A DNA stretch of 40,624 bases, from positions 1 through 40,624 of the forward strand of contig JAHJTW010000138.1 of NCBI GenBank assembly GCA_018829565.1, written 5' to 3'. The notes below the pieces were generated by a model. It had not been told where the DNA came from. It searched no databases and saw only the letters and a program-made list of their open reading frames with translations. Numbering within the stretch: the first letter of the stretch is position 1; each line of letters opens with the position of its first letter. Of this stretch, positions 9,286-17,668 are shown piece by piece. This stretch comes from a bacterium. Its GTDB lineage: Bacteria; Krumholzibacteriota; Krumholzibacteriia; LZORAL124-64-63. The position numbers and the translations under genes are program-made.

Positions 9286-9828
9286 TCAGGTTCGTGGAGG
9301 CATGTCCAGCGCCTCCTTGCTGTTGCACACGAGGCAATCGTTCCCGCCCCGGCCCCCGCAGCGCGGGCAGACGGTCGAGGCGTCCAGTTCGGTCGCCAGG
9401 GTGAAGCGGATCACCCGGCGCACGAAATCCAGGAGCAAGAACTTCTCCTCCCTGGTGAACTGGTCCATCAGGGATTGCTGTTTCCGGTCCAGCAGGGAGT
9501 CGTAGGAAGCCACCACCGACCGCCCCTCGTCGTTCAGCTTCACCTCGGAGCAGCGCCGGTCCTGGGGACTGGAGCGGCGGCCGACCAGCCCCCACTCCTC
9601 CAGGCGGTCGATGTTCTTGCTCACGGCGGCGTTGCTGATCTCCAGGGCCCGGGCGATCTCCAGGATCTGCATGTCCCCGGTGAAGGCGAGCATGCGCAGG
9701 ATGGACAGCTGGTTCCTGGTCAGGGGATAGGGACAGGCGTCCCTCCGGGTGTTCCCCTGGCAGGTCTCATGGATGACCTGCGCCAGGATCCGGATGTTCT
9801 CGCTGAGGGATGTGTCCAGTCGGTCCAT
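9286..9828 (-). CDS. MarR-family transcriptional regulator with C-terminal Cys4 cluster
   Basis: wHTH 'LTRNQLSILRMLAFTGDMQILEIARALEISNAAVSKNIDRLEEWGLVGRRSSPQDRR'; C-terminal CPRCGGRGGNDCLVC. Confidence 0.88.
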   Translation of the reverse strand: MDRLDTSLSENIRILAQVIHETCQGNTRRDACPYPLTRNQLSILRMLAFTGDMQILEIARALEISNAAVSKNIDRLEEWGLVGRRSSPQDRRCSEVKLNDEGRSVVASYDSLLDRKQQSLMDQFTREEKFLLLDFVRRVIRFTLATELDASTVCPRCGGRGGNDCLVCNSKEALDMPPRT

Positions 9829-9837
9829 GCTTACCCC

Positions 9838-9852
9838 GGTTAATTATCAACC
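9838..9852. promoter_or_regulatory. Candidate MarR operator (GGTTAATTATCAACC near-palindrome)
   Basis: 12 of 14 non-central positions symmetric; about 10 nt upstream of the marR start. Confidence 0.5.
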
Positions 9853-9897
9853 AGGTTAAGGATGGCATTCGTCCGAATAGCTGTCAAGAATTAAACA

Positions 9898-9920
9898 GCA
9901 GATTTTCGGCAAAAATCTGC
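9898..9920. repeat. Inverted repeat GCAGATTTT-CGGCA-AAAATCTGC
   Basis: 9-bp perfect arms between histidine kinase stop and marR. Confidence 0.8.
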
Positions 9921-9987
9921 CGCAATCATCGCAAAAACAACGATTTGCAGAGTAAACTGGTGTGATTTGAGAAAAGAAAGATCGAGA

Positions 9988-11127
9988 TCAATTCATTGCG
10001 AGATCAGGGATCAGAACCTGGAAGGTCGTGCCCTCTCCTTCGGTGGACATGAACGAGATCTTGCCATTCAAATACTTCTCGACAAACAACTTGCTTGAAA
10101 ACGTGCCCAGGCCCCGCCCGGTCCCCTTGGTCGAAAAGGAGCGCTGGAACACCTGGTGGGCCACCGCCTGGGGGATGACCCCCTTGTTGTTAACATGAAA
10201 ACAATATCCGCCATCACGGGATCGACCATCGATCCTGACCGTTTCGCCCGGAGCGGAGGCCTCGAGAGCGTTCTTGATCAGGTTGGAAAGGACGCGGGTC
10301 AGCAGCACCCACCCCGTCGACAGACTGCGGCTCTCCAGGTCGCCGGACAATTCGATCCTTTTGCCCCTCGCCACGGAGGCGGCCGCCAGGGACCGCGCCA
10401 GTTCCTCCAGGAAGGGCCCGGTTTCCCGCGCTTCGACGGCGAATTCCAGGCTGTCGGTCTCGGCGGCGAGCAGATCCCGCTGGGCGTTGATCTCCTCCAC
10501 GAGCCTGCCCACGGTTTCCACCAGCAACGGGGCGTATTCCTGGACCTCTGCGGCCTCCTGGGAGTCCCTGACCAGTTCGGACAGCCCGACCAGGTTGCCG
10601 ACGGTGTTCATGACGTCGTGGAAGAAGACCTTTTCCAGGACCTCCCGGCGCTTGCGATCGGCGATGTCCTCCACCACGATGATCGTGAAGGGCCGATCGT
10701 GGAAACTGAAGGGGCTGGCCTTGACCATCAGGTCCAGGGGTTCGGTGCCCTCGCCGGTGAGGATCCGGCACTCGTTCTGGACCGTCCTGCCCTGCTGGGC
10801 CTCCAGAACCGCCGCCACGGCCCCGCAGGTGGTGCAGGCCTCGCTTTCCCCGCAACCCATGACGTGGTCCCAGGCGTGGATGCAATCGAGCAGTTCGCCG
10901 GGCCGGGTGCCCAGCACGGTTTCCAGATTGCCCCGGCCGTAGGTTTCGATCAGCAGGGTGTTCGCGTGCACGATGTGCCGGTTGGGATCCAGGATGGCCA
11001 CCATGGCGGGCATGGCGTCGATGACCCGCTGGAGCAGCAGGTCGGACTTGAAATCCCGATTGTAGGCGAGGATCTCCTCGCTGGAAGAACGCGTGGGGAC
11101 AGGTCGCAGGGAATCGGTCGGGGCCAT
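9988..11127 (-). CDS. PAS-domain sensor histidine kinase
   Basis: PAS region with 'GCGESEACTTCGAV' cysteines; FHDVMNTVGNLVGL H-box; C-terminal HATPase GTGRGLGTFSSKLFVEKYLNGKISF. Confidence 0.87.
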   Translation of the reverse strand: MAPTDSLRPVPTRSSSEEILAYNRDFKSDLLLQRVIDAMPAMVAILDPNRHIVHANTLLIETYGRGNLETVLGTRPGELLDCIHAWDHVMGCGESEACTTCGAVAAVLEAQQGRTVQNECRILTGEGTEPLDLMVKASPFSFHDRPFTIIVVEDIADRKRREVLEKVFFHDVMNTVGNLVGLSELVRDSQEAAEVQEYAPLLVETVGRLVEEINAQRDLLAAETDSLEFAVEARETGPFLEELARSLAAASVARGKRIELSGDLESRSLSTGWVLLTRVLSNLIKNALEASAPGETVRIDGRSRDGGYCFHVNNKGVIPQAVAHQVFQRSFSTKGTGRGLGTFSSKLFVEKYLNGKISFMSTEGEGTTFQVLIPDLAMN

Positions 11128-11249
11128 TGCGGTCGTTTCCTTTTTTGGGGCCGCTCCTGCTATCGGCCGAAATGAGAACAGCCTAAAGATTACCTTAATC
11201 ACCTCGGGATCCCCAGCCCTGTGGGTTTTCCGGGCACCACCCTACCGGG

Positions 11250-12187
11250 TCAACGCAGGAATAGCAACGCTCCGCCGCCCACAGCCAGGACGATGCCGAC
11301 GCCGCTGAGGACCGAAGGCCTGTCCTTGAAGACGACCCATGCGGGAATCACCACGAAGATGGGGACGGTGCCCAGCAGGACCTGGGCGATGCCCGCCTCG
11401 GTGTTCTTGATGGCGATCAGGGAGATCCAGACCGAGATGAAGGGTCCCAGCAACACGCCGACGCCAAGGGCGAGGAGTCCCCGGCGGTCTTCGAGACGGT
11501 GGGCCAACGCCCGCAGGTCCTGACGGGGCAGGACGAACAGCCAGTAGGCCGCCGCCGCCCAGACCATGCGGACGACGGTGCCGGACAGGGGGTCGGCCCC
11601 GCTGCCGGCGCTGGTCGTGCCGGTCATCCCCAGCTTGGCGAAGACGCTGCCCAGGCCCTGTCCCGCCGAGGCGAGCAGGGCGAGCAGGATTCCGGTGCGG
11701 AGGATGCCCGGTTCCAGGGAGGCGAACCGTCCCCCTCCGCCGACCCGCCCGCGGGAGGCGGTGACGACCCCGGCGATCACCACCGCGATGCCCAGCAGGG
11801 CGATGGGCCCCAGGCGTTCCCCCAGGGCGCTCCAGGCCACCAGGACGGTGAAGACGGGCGCCAGGGCCATCATCGTCATCCCCCGCCGGGCCCGATCATG
11901 GTGAAGGACCGGAAGAGAGCCGAATCCCCGATGGCCAGCCCCACCACGCCGCTCAGGCCGAGCCACATCTGGTCCTGCCAGGGGAGCCCGGCGGGATAGA
12001 CGCTGTCGGTGACCACGAGGTGGGAAAGCCCCAGGCACAGGGCGCCTGCGGGCAGGCGCAGCAGGTTGACGGCCGTCACTCCGAGTCGGGATCCGGCGAT
12101 GGTGAAGAAGACGCTGGTCCAGGCGAAGATGAGAGCCCCCAGGATGGCCATGATCTCGCCGTAGTGGGGGATGGGGGGTTGGGTCAC
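11250..12187 (-). pseudogene. EamA/DMT-superfamily transporter split by a single-base frameshift
   Basis: N-terminal half (11876-12187, ...FTMIGPGGG*) continues in another frame as ...RRGMTMMALAPVFTVLVAWSALGERL... Confidence 0.8.
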
Positions 12188-12286
12188 CGCCGGCCTCGAA
12201 GGCCCCTGTCACCGGGAGCCGGAATTTGCTATACTGATGGGGTTCGCGGGACGGCTGGATGATCGTCGACCCCGGGGGAATGCACA

Positions 12287-12877
12287 ATGAAAGCTTTCGC
12301 TGCCATGTCGATGACCGGGCTGGTCCTGGGGATGACCCTGGGCGCAGCTCCCGTGGCGGCGGACGTCCTGGAAATCCCCCTCGACGCGATCCTGGGCGCC
12401 TATCCCGACGGCCAGGTCGTCGAACGCATCGCCTCGTTCGATCTGGGGTTCAGCCCCGAGGCCGTCAGCGGGGCGTGGATCCAGTTCACCGGGGTGATCG
12501 AGGAGGCCTTCGTCGAGTGCGACGGCGGAGCCGACGCCTGGCCCATGGAGTTCTACGCCATGATGCCCGACGGAGCCTCGGGCAACCGGTGGCTCGCCTT
12601 CGAACCCTCCCGGCCCACCGCCGGCATCATCGCCTTCGCCCTGCCTTTCGCCACCGATCCCGATCACGAGGCCACCTGGGACTTCCTGGCCGACGGGACC
12701 GGCGTCCTCCACTTCTATGCAGGCCCGGTGGGTTTGACCGGGACCTGCCTGCCCACCGGCGGCCCCCCCGTGGCGGTCGTGGACGAGGCGGTCCTGGTCC
12801 TCGATCTCAAGACCGCCGTTCCGGTCGAGGCCCGGTCCTTCGGCGCGGTCAAGGCCCTGTTCCAGGGCGGACGCTGA
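12287..12877 (+). CDS. Secreted protein of unknown function ending in an SFGAVKALFQ tail
   Basis: Signal peptide MKAFAAMSMTGLVLGMTLGAAPVAAD; C-terminus matches two other secreted proteins in the window. Confidence 0.7.
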   Translation: MKAFAAMSMTGLVLGMTLGAAPVAADVLEIPLDAILGAYPDGQVVERIASFDLGFSPEAVSGAWIQFTGVIEEAFVECDGGADAWPMEFYAMMPDGASGNRWLAFEPSRPTAGIIAFALPFATDPDHEATWDFLADGTGVLHFYAGPVGLTGTCLPTGGPPVAVVDEAVLVLDLKTAVPVEARSFGAVKALFQGGR

Positions 12878-12885
12878 TCCTCCCG

Positions 12886-13305
12886 TCAGAACCTGCCGAG
12901 CCTGCTCAGCAGATCGATCCCGTCCCATTCACCCCAGCGTTCGGTGATTCTCCCATCAACGATGCGGAGGATCTCGATCCCCTTGAAACGGATGGTCCGG
13001 CCCGTCGGGGCGGCGCCCAGGTAGGGGCCGGCATGGGTGCCGGCCGCCTCCCAGCGGACGGCCGCGCTGCCGGTTTCGGCGTCGACCACGACCTCGGCCA
13101 CGGCGGCGCCGAAGTCGGGGAACGCTGCATAGAGATCGCGGATGCCTTGCTTGAAACCGGCGTTGTCGGGAGTCCGGCCCCCCGGGTCATGGTCGATGAA
13201 GTCCGGATGGTGGAGGTCGTCCACCACGGCCTCGCTCCCCTTGGTCCAGCCTTCTTCGATCCAGCGGCGGACCAGGCCCTCCATCTCGGCGCGGGAATGG
13301 GGCAC
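12886..13305 (-). CDS. SnoaL-like / ester cyclase-type protein
   Basis: 139 aa, GTG start, 'HHPDFIDHDPG...AAFPDF...EVVVDAETGSAAVRWEAAGTHAGPYLG...IRFKGIEILRIVDGRITERWGEWD'. Confidence 0.8.
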   Translation of the reverse strand: MPHSRAEMEGLVRRWIEEGWTKGSEAVVDDLHHPDFIDHDPGGRTPDNAGFKQGIRDLYAAFPDFGAAVAEVVVDAETGSAAVRWEAAGTHAGPYLGAAPTGRTIRFKGIEILRIVDGRITERWGEWDGIDLLSRLGRF

Positions 13306-13319
13306 GGCATTCCTCCCTT

Positions 13320-14219
13320 TCACCTGCCGGCCCGGGCCGGCGCAGATTCGAGATCCAGCAGCAGGCGCCTGGTCATCTGCAGATCCTTGGTGCCGATCAG
13401 GTCCACGCCCCCCGCGAGCAGGGCGGCGTGGACCTCGGCGGAACCCGGAACCGCGAAGACCCTCAGGATCCTGCCGGGCACCGCGTCCCGCACCTTCCTG
13501 ATCTCGTGCAGGCGCCAGGTGAATTCCCCGGGGCGAGGCGGGCAACCGTCCCAGGCGAATTCGTCCCGGTATTTCACGGTGATCAGCTTCAGCAGGTGGG
13601 CGGGATGGCGGGCGTGGTCGGCGGGCAGGTCCTGGTAATGGGCTTGCCCCGCTGCGTACCGAACGGGCTGGGCGGCCAGGTCCGCCAGGGGCGGGAACCA
13701 GCCGACCAGGATCACCTGGACCGGACCGGGAATGACCTTGCCGTCCCTGACCGTTGTCAGGATGTCCTCGTAGTTCGACAGCAGGTCGTGCAGGGCGTCG
13801 TAGGTTTCCGGGCCCTCGCGCTTGGATTCGATGTTCAGGAAGAAGACCGGTTCTCCGGGCTGGACGCAGCCCAGCCGGTCGATCCGTTCGCGCAGGGGAC
13901 GCAGGTAGAGGGCCTCGAGGGTCCGGCCGGGCCGGACGTCCTCGAGGTCGTGGGCGACCAGCAGCTCCCCATCCACCAGGAAGTAGTCGGCCTCGACCCC
14001 GCGGAACCCCCCGTCCAGGGCATCCTGCAGGGGGTGGTCGTTCAGGTAGTCGTTGTGGGCGTAGGCGGGAAGGGTGGCGGCGGGACCGGCGGCGGAACCG
14101 GCGGCGAGACCGGCGGCGAGACCGGCCGCGGGAGCACCACCAAGCGGGAGGATGGTTGACACGGCAACCATTCCGGCGACCCCGACCACGTTCCGAACCG
14201 ATGCCCCAGGCCTCTTCAT
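13320..14219 (-). CDS. Exported PI-PLC/glycerophosphodiester phosphodiesterase-like protein
   Basis: 'YAHNDYLNDHPLQDALDGGFRGVEADYFLVDGELLVAHD'; start overlaps upstream stop (ATGA). Confidence 0.7.
   Translation of the reverse strand: MKRPGASVRNVVGVAGMVAVSTILPLGGAPAAGLAAGLAAGSAAGPAATLPAYAHNDYLNDHPLQDALDGGFRGVEADYFLVDGELLVAHDLEDVRPGRTLEALYLRPLRERIDRLGCVQPGEPVFFLNIESKREGPETYDALHDLLSNYEDILTTVRDGKVIPGPVQVILVGWFPPLADLAAQPVRYAAGQAHYQDLPADHARHPAHLLKLITVKYRDEFAWDGCPPRPGEFTWRLHEIRKVRDAVPGRILRVFAVPGSAEVHAALLAGGVDLIGTKDLQMTRRLLLDLESAPARAGR
14077..14131. repeat. Imperfect 12-bp tandem repeat encoding (AAGL/S/P) in the export-signal region
   Basis: ggcgggaccggc/ggcggaaccggc/ggcgagaccggc/ggcgagaccggc. Confidence 0.7.
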
Positions 14220-14704
14220 GGTACCGCGTCGATCTCCAGGTTCCCGTAGCACTTGAACTCCCCGACGGTCAGCACGCAGGCATAGATGCCGTCGGGCTGG
14301 AAAATCCCCTGCTCGTCCTCCCCGTTCCAGGCCACGTGGGTGATGCCTGCGGGCTGGATATCGTCGACGAGGGTCCGCACCAGCTTGCAATCCTGGTCGT
14401 AGATCCGGACGAAGACCTGCGCCTCCTCCACGAGGGAGAAGCGCACGATGGTCAGGGGATTGAAGGGGTTGGGATAGGCGGGGTAGAAGTAGGGTTGCGA
14501 AGGGTCGGCCCCGTTGCCGGGATGGCACCAGCCGCCGTCACCGCTGGCGCCCGTGACCGTCCCCTCCTCGTCCGTGGGCGTGATCCCGGTGAAGGGGAGG
14601 GGAGAACAGGAGCCGCCCTCGGGTGCGGCGGGATCGTCGGAACAGCCGGGACCGGCGACGACGATGCACAGGGTGGCGACGGCCAGGAGCAGGAACGTGC
14701 GCAT
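14216..14704 (-). CDS. Lipoprotein with a FlgD-like / T9SS-CTD-like domain
   Basis: Lipobox VAGPGC; YPAYPNPFNPLTIVRFSLVEEAQVFVRIYDQDCKLVRTLVDD...PDGIYACVLTVG. Confidence 0.75.
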   Translation of the reverse strand: MRTFLLLAVATLCIVVAGPGCSDDPAAPEGGSCSPLPFTGITPTDEEGTVTGASGDGGWCHPGNGADPSQPYFYPAYPNPFNPLTIVRFSLVEEAQVFVRIYDQDCKLVRTLVDDIQPAGITHVAWNGEDEQGIFQPDGIYACVLTVGEFKCYGNLEIDAVP

Positions 14705-14733
14705 GAGGGAACTCCTCGGGGGCAGGGCCATGA

Positions 14734-15189
14734 TCATCGTGACTCCGGCCGGAGGTCCCGGCAGGCGATCATCTTTGCCGTGGCGGTGTGCAGGCGATCC
14801 GGGTCGGGGGTGATGCCGACCCTGCCGAGGTCGAGGCGGTCCGCATCCCAGCAGGCCAGGATGGTCCAATCGTCCGTCGGTTCCTCGTGGGTGTGGTAAC
14901 GGCAGGCGAAGGCCAGGCGTTCCCGATCCCCGGGCGAGATCCGCAGTTCGCTCGCAGCGAAGGTCAGGACGTAATCGGCGGCGCGGGGGCCGTGGTCGGG
15001 ATCGATGCCCTCGTTTTCCCGCTTGCTGTCGTGGAAGTACGCGAACAGGGTGATCAGGCGCGATTCGAGGTCCTCCGCGGCGGCGATGCGCCGGCCGAAT
15101 TCGGCGACCCGGTCCCAGTGGGGCCGGCCGTGGAAACGGTGGGTCCGCAGCGGGGCGTCGGCGAGGATCCTGGCGATCAGCTGTTCCAT
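14734..15189 (-). CDS. HD-domain-like phosphohydrolase
   Basis: 'HRFHGRPHWDRV...LITLFAYFHDSKRENEGIDPDHG'. Confidence 0.7.
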   Translation of the reverse strand: MEQLIARILADAPLRTHRFHGRPHWDRVAEFGRRIAAAEDLESRLITLFAYFHDSKRENEGIDPDHGPRAADYVLTFAASELRISPGDRERLAFACRYHTHEEPTDDWTILACWDADRLDLGRVGITPDPDRLHTATAKMIACRDLRPESR

Positions 15190-15348
15190 CTGCGCATTCC
15201 CTGAGGCTGGTGAGCGGCCGATTTCCGGGGTGCCGACCGAACCATTCGGCGAGGACATTCCCGGATTCCGGCAACCCCGGCCTGGACGCGGCGTCATCCC
15301 TGACCATAAATTAGCGCCGTTGCCGAAACAAAACCAACGGGAGTCGAC

Positions 15349-15846
15349 ATGAACGAACCCATCAGGATCTTCGTCACCGGCGGGACCTTCGACAAGGAAT
15401 ACAACGAGCGCGACGGGAGCCTCTACTTCAAGGACACCCACCTGCGCGACATGCTCAAGCTGGGCCGCTGCCTGGCGGACGTCGAGATCCGCACCCTGAT
15501 GATGGTGGACAGCCTGGACATGGACGACGACGACCGCGACGCCATCGAGAACCAGTGCCGCAAGTGCCCGCGGGAGCGCATCGTCATCACCCACGGGACC
15601 GACACCATGGAGGTCACGGCCAGGCGCCTGGGCGGGGCCATCACCGACAAGACCATCGTGCTGGTGGGGGCGATGATCCCCTTCGCCTTCGGCAGCAGCG
15701 ACGGCCTGTTCAACCTGGGCAGCGCCCTGGCCTTCGCCCAGAGCCTGCCCCACGGGGTCTACATCGCCATGAACGGACGCTGCTTCACCTGGGACAACGT
15801 CCGCAAGAACCGCGACGCGGGGATCTTCGAGGAACTCGAACCCTGA
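15349..15846 (+). CDS. Short asparaginase-like protein (N-terminal domain only)
   Basis: VTGGTFDKEY and ITHGTDTMEVTA asparaginase motifs; stops at 165 aa. Confidence 0.85.
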   Translation: MNEPIRIFVTGGTFDKEYNERDGSLYFKDTHLRDMLKLGRCLADVEIRTLMMVDSLDMDDDDRDAIENQCRKCPRERIVITHGTDTMEVTARRLGGAITDKTIVLVGAMIPFAFGSSDGLFNLGSALAFAQSLPHGVYIAMNGRCFTWDNVRKNRDAGIFEELEP

Positions 15847-15886
15847 TCCCGCCCAGCCCGCCTCGCGCTGCGCCGCTCCGGCCTGC

Positions 15887-17083
15887 TCAGGGCATCTGCT
15901 TGAAGAGGTCCTTGAGGGCTGCCAGGAAGGCCTCGATGTCCTCCTCGGCGAGGGTCAGGGGCGGATCGAGCCGGAGCACCGGCGCCTTGGGCCGCCGGCC
16001 GACCAGGAACCCGCGCTGGACCAGGGCCCGGTGGAGCCAGGCGGTGCGGCTCCTGAGGCTGTCGTCGCCCAGCTCGATGGCCAGCATGAGGCCGCGCGCG
16101 CGGATGTGGACGATGCGGTCGGTGCTCTCGCGGACGGCCATCAGCCCCGCCAGCAACCGGGCGCCGGTGCGGCGTCCCTTATCGATCAGGCCCTCTTCCT
16201 CGATGACGTCGATGACGGTGGCCGCAACCGCCGCCCCCAGCGGGTCGTTCTGGTGGGACTGGGCGTAGGGGACCGGGATGTCGCCGAGCATCCGCACCGC
16301 CCGGGGTGAAAAGACCGTGGCGCTGACGGGGTAGCCGGCCCCCAGACCCTTGCCCAGGGCGACGATGTCGGGCGCGATCCCGTAATGCTGGAACCCGAAC
16401 CACTCGCCGGTGCGGCCCATCCCGGTGGTGACCTCGTTCACCAGGACCAGCCCCCCCTCCTTCTGCACGGTCGTGGCCATGGCCTGGATGAGCTTTTTCG
16501 GCGGGAAGTGCACCAGCCCCGACGAACTGCCGGGCTCCAGCAGGTGTCCGCCGATCCTGTCGAAGGGGATGGTGGCGAAGTGCTCGCAGCCGCCCTTGCA
16601 GGATCGTGCGGCAGGGCACCGCTTGCACACCGTCCAGTCGAAGAGGTGCCACTCTTCGGGCCGCTTGGCGTGGGCCGACCCGTAGGCTCCGCAGTAGGAG
16701 TCGGTCATCGTCAGCAACAGCGGCCGGGGGATGACCATCCGGGCGGCGCGCACCCCGAATTCCACCGCTTCGCTCCCGGAGCAGAGCAGCACGCAGCGTC
16801 CGCCGTCGAAGTCCAGCAGACCGAGCAGCCGCCGGGCGGTGTCCGCCACCACGGGGCTCGTGTAGTTGAAGCCGGTATGGGCGACTGCGGCCGCCTGGCG
16901 GGCCAGGACCTTGAGGACCCGGGGATGGGCGTGCCCGATGGAGGTGCACCAGACGCCCGATTCCAGGTCGAGGTACCGCTTGCCGCGGGAATCGGTGACG
17001 TGGCAACCATCCGCCTTGACGATGTCGTGGATCAGGAGTTCGTGTCCGGGCAGCCACTGCAGGGGGTTCTGATGGGGGTTCAT
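15887..17083 (-). CDS. Class III PLP-dependent aminotransferase with a Cys-rich insertion
   Basis: 'VLVNEVTTGMGRTGEWFGFQHYGIAPDIVALGKGLGAGYPVSATVFS'; insertion CKRCPAARSCKGGC. Confidence 0.88.
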   Translation of the reverse strand: MNPHQNPLQWLPGHELLIHDIVKADGCHVTDSRGKRYLDLESGVWCTSIGHAHPRVLKVLARQAAAVAHTGFNYTSPVVADTARRLLGLLDFDGGRCVLLCSGSEAVEFGVRAARMVIPRPLLLTMTDSYCGAYGSAHAKRPEEWHLFDWTVCKRCPAARSCKGGCEHFATIPFDRIGGHLLEPGSSSGLVHFPPKKLIQAMATTVQKEGGLVLVNEVTTGMGRTGEWFGFQHYGIAPDIVALGKGLGAGYPVSATVFSPRAVRMLGDIPVPYAQSHQNDPLGAAVAATVIDVIEEEGLIDKGRRTGARLLAGLMAVRESTDRIVHIRARGLMLAIELGDDSLRSRTAWLHRALVQRGFLVGRRPKAPVLRLDPPLTLAEEDIEAFLAALKDLFKQMP

Positions 17084-17171
17084 GCCATCTCCTGGATAAG
17101 GGTCGATGATGAGCTTCAGATTGATACCCCGGGATCGCCAAGTCAACCTCCAGATTGCCGCACCTGACCCG

Positions 17172-17458
17172 CCGGCACGAGAGGGCTCGTGCCGGACTCC
17201 TCAGGCCGGTCCCCCTGGCCCGCACGTCGGCATGGGGGGCATAAAACTTCACAAGATGAAGTTTCTCGATGTAACGGGCCCAATCTCGCGAAAGGCGAAA
17301 TACGGCTTGAAACCAGTATTTGAAGCACGAATTCCGCCATCTGAGCCCCCCGGGGGGCAGGCTCCACCAAGGGGACGCGGCCAGCGGCCGGCACGACTGG
17401 AACGGTTTCTTGGTGTGGAGAAACCTTGACTTCATGACATGAAGTTGGGGTCCCCAAC
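17172..17458. repeat. Cluster of perfect inverted repeats in non-coding DNA (composite palindromic element or structured RNA candidate)
   Basis: Stems at 17172-17195 (10 bp), 17244-17264 (8), 17298-17321 (6), 17345-17358 (7), 17404-17425 (7), 17429-17445 (8), 17444-17458 (7). Confidence 0.65.
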
Positions 17459-17537
17459 GGCCGCCCGCTGACCGATTCGCCCTCCGGACCTGGGTCGAGG
17501 GAGAGGCGGGAATGAGCGGGTCCAGGAGCGGATCGAA

Positions 17538-17668
17538 TGATGAGAAGTCATCAAATTGGACCTGGATTTCAATATTTTCGTATTCAGTATACAGATCACG
17601 AAACTCAATATTATCAAGTGATTCAGGTGTCAGGACCAATCCATTGATTGGCTGAAACTTAGTTTCAG
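17538..17668. repeat. Further perfect inverted repeats in the AT-richer part of the same intergenic region
   Basis: TGATGA-GAAG-TCATCA 17538-17553; CCAATC-CATT-GATTGG 17636-17651; CTGAAACT-T-AGTTTCAG 17652-17668. Confidence 0.6.

Noticed and set aside
14077-14131. 12-bp tandem repeat considered as CRISPR-like or regulatory
   Set aside because: Short imperfect microsatellite inside a coding signal region (AAGL/AAGS repeats); no spacers. No CRISPR array was seen anywhere in the window.
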